From NCBI GenBank assembly GCA_017484135.1, contig JAFUTQ010000059.1:1-64000 (forward strand): a stretch of DNA of 64,000 nucleotides. Reading direction: 5' to 3'. The DNA comes from Lachnospiraceae bacterium. GTDB lineage: Bacteria > Bacillota > Clostridia > Lachnospirales > Lachnospiraceae. Under the pieces are notes generated by a model that saw only the letters and a list, made by a program, of their open reading frames with translations, did no database searches and had not been told where the DNA came from. Below are positions 1 to 7,777 of this stretch, piece after piece. A program made the translations under genes and the position numbers. The first letter of the stretch is position 1; each line of letters starts with the position of its first letter.

Positions 1-172
1 AAATCTGCTCCGCAGATGGTCCGAATCGCCGAAACGCATATGTATTGGCTCGTAACCGCGCAGCAAGTGCGCGGTTCGAGGGCAAAGATCGGTTTACCGC
101 GTGATCAGTGCTGCGATTCGGACATGAAAATCTGCTCCGCAGATGGTCCGAATCGCCGAAACGCATATGTAT
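1..172. repeat. Direct repeat with nested hairpins (foldback family R1)
   Basis: A segment of about 46 bp at the left edge (1-46) recurs almost exactly at 127-172. The second copy sits in a nested hairpin: GCGATTCGGAC at 113-123 pairs with GTCCGAATCGC at 146-156, enclosing the small stem ATCTGC/GCAGAT. A second hairpin, CCGCGCA/TGCGCGG, lies between the copies near 57-75. The unit stops a few bases from the end of the PPK2 gene, so it lies in that gene's 3' region. The left copy is cut by the window edge, so full extent and copy number are unknown. No cas gene or regular spacer series is present. Confidence 0.6.
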
Positions 173-176
173 CGGA

Positions 177-1661
177 TCAGCGCTCCAGCCTTGCTTCAAT
201 CGCTTCTACAACGGTTTTGAGCACCTTGATGCGGGCATAGTATTTGCTGTCTGCCTCCACGATGACCCACGGCGCATAGGTGGTAGAGGTGCGCAAAAGC
301 ATCTCATCCACTGCGGTAACGTATTCGTCCCATTTTGCGCGGTTGCGCCAGTCCTCATCGGTAATCTTCCACTGTTTTTCCGGATTTTCCTGACGTTCCT
401 TGAATCTGCGCTCCTGCTCGTCCTTGTCAATGTGCATCCAGAATTTGATCACGATGGTGCCGTGCATCGCCAGCTGCTCTTCCATCTCATTGATCTCATG
501 GTAAGCCCTTTTCCACTCTTCTGTCGTGCAGAATCCCTCAATCCGTTCTACCATCACGCGGCCATACCAGCTGCGGTCAAAAATTGCCACATGGCCGTCT
601 TTGGGGAAATTTTTCCAGAATCTCCACAAATACTGATGCATCTTCTCCTCCTCCGTAGGAGACGACACCGGATGTACCGCATAGCCTCTGGGATCTAAGG
701 CCTGTGTCAGACGCTTGATTGCGCCGCCCTTTCCTCCCGCGTCCCACCCTTCAAACGCGAGAACCACCGGTATCCGGTATTTGTACAGCTCATTGTGCAG
801 CTCTCCCAAACGCTTTTGCAGATGCGCAAGCTCCTTCCGGTACGTCTCCTTGTCCATGGTTTTGGATAGATCCACGCCTGCTAAGACAGATGTCGCCAGC
901 TCCTGCCGTTCAGCCTTCTCCTCTCCGTTTTCTTCCGCAGGTATGTGTTCTCTTTCTGCAAGCGCCTGTTCCAGTGCAGAAACCACAATCTCCGTCATTT
1001 TTGCAATGGCATACTGGCGGTCAGTACACTCCAGAATATGCCAGGGTGCATACTCAAAATCCGTTTTTTCGAGCATTTCCTCATTCATATGTAAATATTT
1101 GTCGTATTGTTTGTTGCGCTCCAGATCCGCCTTGGTCACACGCCATGCCGTCTTTTTTTCACTGCGCAGCTTTTCAAAGCGTTTGTGCTGTTCGTGCTTG
1201 GAAATATGTCCGAAAAACTTGATGATGACCGCCCCATCGTCGGTCAGCTGCTTCTCAAAGGATGCAATTTCTCCAAACGCATAGTCGAGCTGTTCCGGCG
1301 AAGTAAGCCCGTCAAAGCGATCCACCAGTACTCTCCGATACCAGCTCCGGTCAAAGATGGCAATCCTTCCCGCAGAGGGAATCCGCGTCCAGAACCGCCA
1401 CAAAAATGGCTTCATCTTTTCTTCCTTTGTCTCCACGGCGGTGGTGTAGACCTGAAACCCTCTGGGGTCCAGCGGTTCGATCAGACCGTTAATCAGGGTG
1501 CCTTTTCCGGCCGCTCCAAGCCCCTCGAATACAATCAGGATCGGGATTTTTTTCTCCTTGCAGTCGCGCTGCAGACGGGAAAGCTTCGGCTGCAGCTCAT
1601 CCATCCGCTTTTTGTACTCTTTCTTTTCCATTTTTCGATTCAAATCCACTTTTTCCAGCAT
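177..1661 (-). CDS. pap: Two-domain PPK2-family polyphosphate:AMP phosphotransferase
   Basis: The 494-residue protein holds two tandem PPK2 domains that transfer phosphate between inorganic polyphosphate and nucleotides; the fused form is typical of polyphosphate:AMP phosphotransferases. The C-terminal domain has a full Walker A (GWDAGGKG, about residues 305-312) and FDRSWYGR (361-368). The N-terminal domain has GLGAAGKG (47-54) and FDRSWY (103-108); its usual Trp-Asp is replaced by Leu-Gly, as expected if it is the non-catalytic half. The start was put at the ATG at 1661 because AAGGAG lies about 7 bases upstream; the ATG at 1667 would be too close to it. The gene stands alone. A cytosolic role in AMP/ADP recovery from polyphosphate is inferred from the family. 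Confidence 0.9.
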   Translation of the reverse strand: MLEKVDLNRKMEKKEYKKRMDELQPKLSRLQRDCKEKKIPILIVFEGLGAAGKGTLINGLIEPLDPRGFQVYTTAVETKEEKMKPFLWRFWTRIPSAGRIAIFDRSWYRRVLVDRFDGLTSPEQLDYAFGEIASFEKQLTDDGAVIIKFFGHISKHEQHKRFEKLRSEKKTAWRVTKADLERNKQYDKYLHMNEEMLEKTDFEYAPWHILECTDRQYAIAKMTEIVVSALEQALAEREHIPAEENGEEKAERQELATSVLAGVDLSKTMDKETYRKELAHLQKRLGELHNELYKYRIPVVLAFEGWDAGGKGGAIKRLTQALDPRGYAVHPVSSPTEEEKMHQYLWRFWKNFPKDGHVAIFDRSWYGRVMVERIEGFCTTEEWKRAYHEINEMEEQLAMHGTIVIKFWMHIDKDEQERRFKERQENPEKQWKITDEDWRNRAKWDEYVTAVDEMLLRTSTTYAPWVIVEADSKYYARIKVLKTVVEAIEARLER

Positions 1662-1831
1662 AGGCATTCTCCTTTCTTTATTACGTCACAATACGGTGCG
1701 TTACCTAAAGTATAGTATTTTTCTTGCGAAATATCCAGCGATAACTCACACAAAAAACCTTTACTTTTTGCAGACCCCCACTTATAATAAAAACCAAACA
1801 CAACAGAATGAACGAAAGGATGGTGAAAAAT

Positions 1832-2005
1832 ATGCCAACAACCGATATGCAGTACAAGGATGATTTAAGAAAGCAGCGTGACGACTGGGATGAAATCATA
1901 ACAGCGCTGAATGATGCGGAGTTATTAAAGAATCCAAACGTCAAAAAGGCTTATGATAAAGCAACGAAAGTCAGGAATCGGATTCTTGAAAGTTTGCAGG
2001 ATTAA
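1832..2005 (+). CDS. Small hypothetical protein (57 aa)
   Basis: A short charged, helix-rich protein that I do not recognise. GAAAGGA at 1814-1820 supports ATG 1832; in-frame ATGs at 1808 and 1820 lie upstream of or inside that site. It ends 15 bases before exodeoxyribonuclease III on the same strand, so the two may be co-transcribed. It has no membrane segment, signal peptide or cysteine. The C-terminal half (NPNVKKAYDKATKVRNRI) looks like an amphipathic helix. No function is proposed. Confidence 0.65.
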   Translation: MPTTDMQYKDDLRKQRDDWDEIITALNDAELLKNPNVKKAYDKATKVRNRILESLQD

Positions 2006-2020
2006 CAGAGGAAACCAATT

Positions 2021-2776
2021 ATGAAGCTGATATCATGGAATGTGAACGGGCTGCGCGCCTGTGTGAATAAAGGATTTTTGGAGATTTTCAAAGAATTGGA
2101 TGCCGATGTCTTCTGCCTGCAGGAAACCAAGCTGCAGGAGGGTCAGATTGACCTTGAGCTTCCGGGCTACTACCAGTACTGGAATTATGCCGAAAAAAAG
2201 GGCTATTCGGGAACCGCTGTTTTTACCAGAGAAGAACCTGTCTCTGTCAGCTACGGCATCGGTGCAGCAGAACACGACCGGGAAGGACGTGTCATTACAT
2301 TAGAATATGATACCTTTTACCTTGTGACCTGCTATACGCCGAACTCCCAGAACGAACTGGCGCGACTGGATTACCGCATGCAGTGGGAGGATGCTTTCCT
2401 TGCATATATCAAACAACTGGATACCAAAAAACCGGTCATTTTCTGTGGCGATCTGAATGTGGCACATCAGGAAATCGATCTGAAAAACCCAAAAACCAAC
2501 CGTCACAATGCCGGTTTTACCGATGAGGAGCGCGGTAAATTTTCCACGATTCTGGAAAATCATTTTGTGGACAGCTTCCGTCATTTTTATCCGGAGCAAA
2601 CGGAAATCTATTCCTGGTGGTCCTACCGTTTTCGTGCCAGAGAGAAAAATGCCGGATGGCGTATTGACTACTTCATCACCTCGGAACGCCTGACCGACCG
2701 GCTGATTGATGCCAAAATCCACACCGATATTTTGGGCTCCGATCACTGTCCTGTGGAATTGGATATTGATTTGTAA
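2021..2776 (+). CDS. xth: Exodeoxyribonuclease III (ExoA/Xth family AP endonuclease)
   Basis: A 251-residue protein of the exonuclease III/AP endonuclease family, which cuts DNA 5' to abasic sites and degrades 3' ends during base excision repair. Visible family motifs are the N-terminal [16 protein letters not shown] (metal-binding Glu), GDLNVAH (catalytic Asp/Asn), YSWWSYR and the C-terminal [10 protein letters not shown] with the catalytic His. Length is normal for the family and there is no signal peptide. AGAGGAAA precedes the ATG. It follows the 57-residue ORF by 15 bases and is convergent with the HAD phosphatase, with a nested hairpin element between them. Confidence 0.96.
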   Translation: MKLISWNVNGLRACVNKGFLEIFKELDADVFCLQETKLQEGQIDLELPGYYQYWNYAEKKGYSGTAVFTREEPVSVSYGIGAAEHDREGRVITLEYDTFYLVTCYTPNSQNELARLDYRMQWEDAFLAYIKQLDTKKPVIFCGDLNVAHQEIDLKNPKTNRHNAGFTDEERGKFSTILENHFVDSFRHFYPEQTEIYSWWSYRFRAREKNAGWRIDYFITSERLTDRLIDAKIHTDILGSDHCPVELDIDL

Positions 2777-2796
2777 ATAGATAGATGGGAACGTAA

Positions 2797-2973
2797 GGGG
2801 GGAGCAAAAGGTCATGCCGACATAGTCGGCATAGATGGGCAAAAGCTCGTATCAGCAAAGCTGATACGAGCTTTTCGTATGAGAAATCGCATCGGCAAAC
2901 TTGTTTGTCCGATCGATTTTTTATACGAAAAGGGATGCAGGATGAAATCCTGTGTCCCTTTTGCCTCTCCCCC
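2797..2973. repeat. Nested foldback element, family R2 copy A
   Basis: The outer arms are a G-rich run plus GCAAAAGG at about 2797-2811, pairing with CCTTTTGCCTCTCCCCC at 2957-2973. Inside are ATGCCGAC/GTCGGCAT (2814-2832), a perfect 16-bp stem at 2841-2875, a longer imperfect stem at 2876-2927, and an AAGGGA..TCCCTT stem at 2928-2962. The first inner stem is shared with four other elements in the window. The element separates two convergent genes and may end transcription from both sides, though no long T tract is obvious. Confidence 0.8.
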
Positions 2974-2987
2974 GCCCGAGCCCAAAT

Positions 2988-3635
2988 TCACCCAAGCAGT
3001 TCACTCCAAGCCGTGATATAACGGTCTGCCGTCTGCATAATATCCGCTTTTTCATATGCGGAATGAACATCCTCCACTCCGACCACATAAAATTTGTCCA
3101 TCTTGGCACCCTGCACGCCCTTTAGAATATCCTCATAAACCACGCATTCTGCCGGCATGAGGGAAAGCCTGCGGGCAGCCTCCTGATAGACATCCGGATA
3201 TCCCTTTCCTCGCGCCACATCTTCTGTATGGGTAAATACCTCAAAGAAATCGTAAATTCCCCAATGCTTCAGGCAGGGAGCGTAAAGTCTCTGATCCGAG
3301 GACGTGGCGACTGCCATTCGGATTCCCTGCTTTTTCAATGTCTGCAAATAGCGCCTGACACCGGGCTTTAACCCGACCTGCGTAGCATACATTTTCTCTG
3401 CCATGGAAAACCACTCCGCAATAATTTCCTGTACGGTCTCCGGAAGCTGAAATCTCTCTTTTGTATAAACCGCTGCGCTTTCAAAGTGTTTGGAGGTGAT
3501 GGCTACCAGATAGTCCTCCGGCACCTCAAATCCCCGTTTTCCGAGAAACTCCTCATCGATTCTGCGCCATACACCCATGGAATCGAGCAGTGTCCCGTCC
3601 AGATCAAAGATTGCGCCCTTTCTATTTCGAAACAT
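2988..3635 (-). CDS. HAD-superfamily hydrolase (phosphatase/phosphomutase-like)
   Basis: A 215-residue HAD subfamily IA protein. The nucleophile motif FDLDGTLLDS lies near the N-terminus, the AVATSS segment is motif II, and VVYEDILKGVQGAK contains the Lys/acid motifs. A helical cap follows motif I, as in beta-phosphoglucomutase and sugar-phosphatase relatives, but the substrate cannot be read from sequence. ATG 3635 has AGGA about 10 bases upstream. A GTG at 3644 overlapping the argS stop (GTGA) is an alternative start adding three residues. It lies directly downstream of argS and is probably translationally coupled to it. Confidence 0.85.
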   Translation of the reverse strand: MFRNRKGAIFDLDGTLLDSMGVWRRIDEEFLGKRGFEVPEDYLVAITSKHFESAAVYTKERFQLPETVQEIIAEWFSMAEKMYATQVGLKPGVRRYLQTLKKQGIRMAVATSSDQRLYAPCLKHWGIYDFFEVFTHTEDVARGKGYPDVYQEAARRLSLMPAECVVYEDILKGVQGAKMDKFYVVGVEDVHSAYEKADIMQTADRYITAWSELLG

Positions 3636-3640
3636 AAACG

Positions 3641-5410
3641 TCACATCCTGTCCGGAGCGGAAAATCCCAGCACATCAATGCAAAGCTCCAATGTGTGTTT
3701 GGTCAGCTCCAGCAGCCGGATATAGGAAGCCTGCACGGTCTCATCTTCCTCGGTCATAATTTTCGTCTCGTGATAAAAATGGTTCAATGCGTTGGCGAGA
3801 TCATAAATATAGGCGCAAAGCTTGTGGGGTGCCGTCTCTTCACAGGCATTCTCCATGACCTCATTCAAACGCACAAGTTCCAGCATCAATGCCTTTTCAC
3901 TGTCGGAATGAGCCGGAAGAATGTGCGCTGTCCCGGCGTTTTTTCCGGATTCCGCATATTTTCTTAAAATCGATTTGATCCGCACGATGGTATACAAAAT
4001 GTATGGTCCTGTATTTCCTTCAAAGGAAGTAAAACGATCGATGTCAAATACATAATCCTTCGATGCCTGATTGGACAAGTCTCCGTATTTTACCGCGGAA
4101 AGCGCTACGATCTTCGCCGTTTCCCTCGCTTCAGCCTCCGGCATGGTGCGGTTGTCCTGTATTTTCCGGTACATCTCCTCATTTACATTGGAAATCAGCG
4201 TCTCTAAGCGCATGACTCCGCCTTCTCTGGTCTTAAATGGTCTGCCGTCCTTTCCGTTCATGGTACCGAAGCCCAAAAACTGCAGTTCGGTGTCCTTCTC
4301 CACCAGCCCCGTTTTTCTCGCACACCGGAACACCTGCGTAAAGTAGAGCTCCTGCCGCTTGTCCACCACATAGATCAGTTTGTCCGGGTGATAGTCCTTC
4401 ATACGCCATACAATGGTTGCAAGATCTGTGGTATTGTACAGGGATGCCCCGTCTGATTTCAAAATCATGCACGGAGGAATTTCCTTCGTATCGGTCTCCT
4501 CCTTGACATCCACCACCAACGCTCCCTCACTGAGATACGCATACCCGTCCTGCTTCATTTTCTCCACCATCCCTGGGATATAGGGCTGTGCATCGGATTC
4601 CCCTTTCCACAGTTCAAAGGATACATTCAGATTCTCGTAGTTGCGTTTCAGGTCGGACACGGAAACATCCAGGATATGTTTCAGCAGTGCCTGATAGCCC
4701 TTCCTGCCATGCTGAAGCTCATAGGTTGCCTGCATCGCCGCTTCCTTATAAGCGGCATCCTCCTTGGATTTTCCGCTGGCTGTGGGATAAATCTCCTCCA
4801 GCTCGGAAATCGTAAACGGCGCTTCCGCGGGATATTCGCCTGTATAATTTTCGTCAAAATATACAAGCTCAGGCTGCCGCTGTTTTAACTCCGTAAGAAT
4901 CAGTCCCATCTGCAGACCCCAGTCTCCCAGATGCACATCACCGATCATGTCGTGCCCCATAAATTTTCCGATACGCTTAATGCTTTCTCCGATAATCGCA
5001 GAGCGCAGATGTCCCACATGCAGCGGCTTTGCCACGTTCGGTCCGCCGTAATCAATCAGAATTCTTTTCGGTGCATCTGTTTTTTCACAGCCAAGCCTTT
5101 CCTCGTCCTGTGCCATCTGCTCCACATAATCTGCCAGATACCCCCTGTCCAGCTTCAAATTCAGAAAGCCGGGCGCTGCGGCCTCGACCTCCTCAAACAT
5201 TTCATTGCCGCGCAGCTTTTCCAGCACCTGATCTGCCAGCATAATCGGCGCCTTTTTATATTGCTTTGCCGCAGCCATTGCCCCGTTACATTGATATTCG
5301 CACAGATCCGGTCGGTTCGACAGAGACACCCTGCCATATTCGGCATCCAGTCCTGCGGCAGCAAACGCCGCCTTCACCTCATCGGTAATCTGATCTAATA
5401 TTTTTTTCAT
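3641..5410 (-). CDS. argS: Arginyl-tRNA synthetase
   Basis: A 589-residue class I aminoacyl-tRNA synthetase that charges tRNA-Arg. The HIGH-type signature is HVGHLRSAIIGESIKR. The region MNGKDGRPFKTREGGVM is the KMSKS-equivalent of ArgRS, and the C-terminal anticodon-binding domain begins near DYVFDIDRFTSFEGNTGPY. The N-terminal Arg-S additional domain is present. ATG 5410 was chosen because AAAGGG lies about 8 bases upstream; the longer frame has no ribosome site. It is followed immediately by the HAD gene. No T-box leader was seen upstream. Confidence 0.97.
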   Translation of the reverse strand: MKKILDQITDEVKAAFAAAGLDAEYGRVSLSNRPDLCEYQCNGAMAAAKQYKKAPIMLADQVLEKLRGNEMFEEVEAAAPGFLNLKLDRGYLADYVEQMAQDEERLGCEKTDAPKRILIDYGGPNVAKPLHVGHLRSAIIGESIKRIGKFMGHDMIGDVHLGDWGLQMGLILTELKQRQPELVYFDENYTGEYPAEAPFTISELEEIYPTASGKSKEDAAYKEAAMQATYELQHGRKGYQALLKHILDVSVSDLKRNYENLNVSFELWKGESDAQPYIPGMVEKMKQDGYAYLSEGALVVDVKEETDTKEIPPCMILKSDGASLYNTTDLATIVWRMKDYHPDKLIYVVDKRQELYFTQVFRCARKTGLVEKDTELQFLGFGTMNGKDGRPFKTREGGVMRLETLISNVNEEMYRKIQDNRTMPEAEARETAKIVALSAVKYGDLSNQASKDYVFDIDRFTSFEGNTGPYILYTIVRIKSILRKYAESGKNAGTAHILPAHSDSEKALMLELVRLNEVMENACEETAPHKLCAYIYDLANALNHFYHETKIMTEEDETVQASYIRLLELTKHTLELCIDVLGFSAPDRM

Positions 5411-5476
5411 GTTTCGAATCCCTTTCGTACTTCCTTTTTGATCGTTTGAAGGGCGCAGACTGCCGCCCCTCAAATC

Positions 5477-5857
5477 TTATTGATGCTTCTCTATCGTCTG
5501 CTCCAGATGTTCCGTAAATGCCTTTGTTTTCTCTCCCAGAATCTGATTAATCTGTTCCTTTGTCACCTCATCCGTAACCGCCTTTTTCCCATAGGCTCCC
5601 GAGTATGATTTGGTTGCCGCATTATAGTCGCTGTCGGCAGCCGCCTGCATCGCCGCCTCGATTTCCTTTTGCTTTGCCGCTTCATCTGCTGCCGCCTCTG
5701 CATTCAGCCGGTCCATTACCTCCTGCGCCTTTTGCAATTCCTCCTGATGCTTCTTTTCCTCCAGCTCTGCACTGGTAAGATAATGCACATTCCAATGCTT
5801 TATGATGCTGTGCGCAACTCTTTCCTGTTGATTTCGCTTATCAATCGAATCCTGCAT
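5477..5857 (-). CDS. Hypothetical Ala/Glu-rich helical protein (126 aa)
   Basis: Not recognised. The protein is almost entirely predicted helix: a basic N-terminal part (residues 1-35), an Ala/Glu/Lys/Gln-rich stretch likely to form a coiled coil (about 35-80), a short Tyr/Ser/Gly segment (SDYNAATKSYSGAYG) and a C-terminal helix. It has no cysteine, signal peptide or membrane segment. TAGGAAAAAT precedes the ATG at 5857; upstream in-frame codons lack a ribosome site. It is 66 bases upstream of argS on the same strand and may share its transcript. Confidence 0.7.
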   Translation of the reverse strand: MQDSIDKRNQQERVAHSIIKHWNVHYLTSAELEEKKHQEELQKAQEVMDRLNAEAAADEAAKQKEIEAAMQAAADSDYNAATKSYSGAYGKKAVTDEVTKEQINQILGEKTKAFTEHLEQTIEKHQ

Positions 5858-6162
5858 ATTTTTCCTACCTATCCTCACTCGGGAACTATTCGAAAATAAC
5901 CATTCCCGAAACATTCTGCCGCTGTTCAAAATGAACTATTTTATTTATTATACACTTCTTTGATGGAAAACACCACCGTTTTCACAAATTTATGGAAGAA
6001 GGTTTCCCTGTATAATCCCAATCCAAAATGGACAGGCTAGAAATATACCACAGCATATACGAAATGCTGAGGCTCCGCCATAATAGAAACGGCACGCATT
6101 GCGCATAAAAAATGCACCGGAAACCGGCTGGAGCAAGACTTGATTCCGGAGGTATGTACATC
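5858..6162. other. Gene-free stretch upstream of sigG
   Basis: About 300 bases between the divergent 126-aa gene and sigG. A TATAAT at about 6013 has no good -35 partner, and a small AGCAT/ATGCT hairpin lies near 6053-6069. I looked for sigma-F/sigma-G type promoters (GYATA with GG-rich or CATA-type -10) and found only poorly spaced candidates, so no promoter is called. Confidence 0.4.
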
Positions 6163-6948
6163 ATGTCCGTCTACAAGGTAGAAATCTGCGGCGTCAACAC
6201 CGCCAAACTCCCCATACTTACCGAGGAAGAAAAAGAAGAACTGTTTCAACGGATAAAAGCGGGCGATTCTGCCGCCCGGGAAACCTATATCAAGGGGAAT
6301 CTCCGTCTGGTCTTAAGCGTCATCCGCCGCTTTGCCGGAAATCAGGAGAACGTAGACGATCTCTTTCAGATCGGCTGCATCGGACTGATCAAATCCATCG
6401 ATAATTTTGACCCGACCATGGGGGTAAAATTTTCCACCTATGCGGTCCCCATGATCGTCGGTGAAATCCGCCGATATCTGCGGGACAACAACAGCATCCG
6501 GGTAAGCCGCTCTCTGCGGGACACCGCCTATAAAGCAATCCATGCAAAGGAAATGCTCTTAAAGACCTCCATGCAGGAGCCGACGCTGAAGGAGATTGCC
6601 GCTGCGGCGGGTGTTTCCGAGGAGGAAATTGTATGCGCCATGGATGCCATCCAAAGCCCTGTCAGTCTCTACGACCCCATTTATACGGATGGCGGCGATA
6701 CACTTTACGTCATGGATCAGATCAGTGACAAAAAGAACAAGGAAGAACGTTGGGTGGAGGAGCTTGCGCTCACCGATGCCATGGATCGGCTGAACGAGCG
6801 TGAAAATCATATTATTCAGCTGCGCTTTTTTGAGGGAAAAACCCAGATGGAGGTAGCCGAGGAAATCCATATCTCCCAGGCACAGGTCAGCCGACTGGAG
6901 AAATCGGCTTTAAAGAGTATGAAAAATTATTTGGGGGAAGGGAATTGA
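6163..6948 (+). CDS. sigG: RNA polymerase sporulation sigma factor SigG
   Basis: A 261-residue sigma-70-family factor directing late forespore transcription. The N-terminal YKVEICGVNTAKLPIL is characteristic of SigG. Region 2 contains DDLFQIGCIGLIKSIDNFD and GVKFSTYAVPMIVGEIRRYL; region 4 has the helix-turn-helix TQMEVAEEIHISQAQVSRLE. Length matches the family. Of two close ATGs (6154, 6163), 6163 is 10 bases from GGAGG, while 6154 nearly touches it. The usual partners spoIIGA and sigE are not beside it here. Its presence implies the organism forms, or recently formed, endospores. Confidence 0.95.
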   Translation: MSVYKVEICGVNTAKLPILTEEEKEELFQRIKAGDSAARETYIKGNLRLVLSVIRRFAGNQENVDDLFQIGCIGLIKSIDNFDPTMGVKFSTYAVPMIVGEIRRYLRDNNSIRVSRSLRDTAYKAIHAKEMLLKTSMQEPTLKEIAAAAGVSEEEIVCAMDAIQSPVSLYDPIYTDGGDTLYVMDQISDKKNKEERWVEELALTDAMDRLNERENHIIQLRFFEGKTQMEVAEEIHISQAQVSRLEKSALKSMKNYLGEGN

Positions 6949-6992
6949 AAAAATGTCTTGACAATATGGAAAAAAAATTGTAACATTTGCGT

Positions 6993-7095
6993 AAGAAAAG
7001 GCACTACCGTAAAGCAAACGGTTTACCTTGGTTTATAGTTGCAAATCAAAAAGCAACCACTACTTTGGCGATGGGCGGTTGCTTTTTTGATGTCT
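6993..7095 (+). ncRNA. Candidate small RNA downstream of sigG
   Basis: A promoter-like TTGACA (6958-6963), 17-base spacer and TAACAT (6981-6986) follow the sigG stop. About 100 bases later there is a strong intrinsic terminator (7045-7091). Between them no ORF with a ribosome site is seen, and a small ACCGT/ACGGT hairpin occurs near 7007-7023. Together these would make a discrete transcript of about 100 nt. No known RNA family is recognised; it could instead be a promoter-like fluctuation in the sigG 3' region. Confidence 0.35.
7045..7091. terminator. Intrinsic terminator, probably bidirectional
   Basis: ATCAAAAAGCAACC at 7045-7058 pairs with GGTTGCTTTTTTGAT at 7077-7091 around an 18-base loop. 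T runs follow the stem on both strands, so it can end transcripts from sigG and from the opposing MntP-like operon, which stops about 80 bases away at 7169. Confidence 0.85.
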
Positions 7096-7168
7096 TTCTT
7101 TCTTAGCGGTCTGCATGATACGGCAGCGCCTTTTATTATTTTATCAAAATATTTTGTAAATTGTCAAC

Positions 7169-7750
7169 TTACGCCAGGTGTGCCTCCTGAAAACAGCGGA
7201 TCATCATATCCGTCCCGGCTATGATCAGCAGAAGCGCTCCTGCCAGATAGGCTTTTCCTTTGGTCTGATATCCGTAGTGATATCCGATATACATTCCCAG
7301 AATCACCATCACAGCGGTAAAGGCAACGACCATGATCAGCATCAGCGGCAGGTTGCAGCCTAAGAATCCGCATGCCACACCGGTGAGAAAGGAATAGATG
7401 CTCGCAACTGCCGACATTTTTACATATTCTTTTACCTTGAGCTTCTCGATCCGTCTCTCCAGAATGCTCTCATTCTTCCACACCTTGATGCAGAGACGAA
7501 TTCCCATTCCAAAAAAGATCAACGCCGCAACGAAGTGCTCTGATCTGTCCCTCAGCTCATAGACGTGTATCACAATGGCACAGAGGTTGCCCAGAAAGAG
7601 GGCAACCATCTGCCACAGAGACAGAAGAACACTGACTATGATCAACTGCTTTTTTGAAATCTTTGCCACAAGCGCTCCCTGACATTCCACTGCTGCAAAA
7701 ATATCCAGCGATATCCCAAGGGTTACCAATAATACCTCGATCCAGTTCAT
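7169..7750 (-). CDS. MntP-like (DUF204) putative manganese efflux protein
   Basis: A 193-residue integral membrane protein with six predicted membrane segments. The first, IEVLLVTLGISLDIFAAV, carries the Asp typical of MntP/DUF204 proteins, and the second half repeats the pattern (SIYSFLTGVACGFLGCNLP; LLLIIAGTDMMIRC). MntP proteins export Mn2+, but this sequence departs from the classical NASDAFAV-type motif, so the substrate is uncertain. It is the last gene behind the MMPL pump and the heptad-repeat protein, 27 bases downstream of the latter, which suggests a role in the same envelope or export system. Confidence 0.7.
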   Translation of the reverse strand: MNWIEVLLVTLGISLDIFAAVECQGALVAKISKKQLIIVSVLLSLWQMVALFLGNLCAIVIHVYELRDRSEHFVAALIFFGMGIRLCIKVWKNESILERRIEKLKVKEYVKMSAVASIYSFLTGVACGFLGCNLPLMLIMVVAFTAVMVILGMYIGYHYGYQTKGKAYLAGALLLIIAGTDMMIRCFQEAHLA

Positions 7751-7777
7751 CCTCAGCCTCCATCATTGTAACGATTC

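Noticed and set aside
1..172. CRISPR array
   Set aside because: Only two repeat units with an internal hairpin and no further spacers or cas genes.
6000..6162. Sigma-F or sigma-G type promoter for sigG
   Set aside because: GYATA-like and CATA-like hexamers exist but at wrong spacing, so no call was made.
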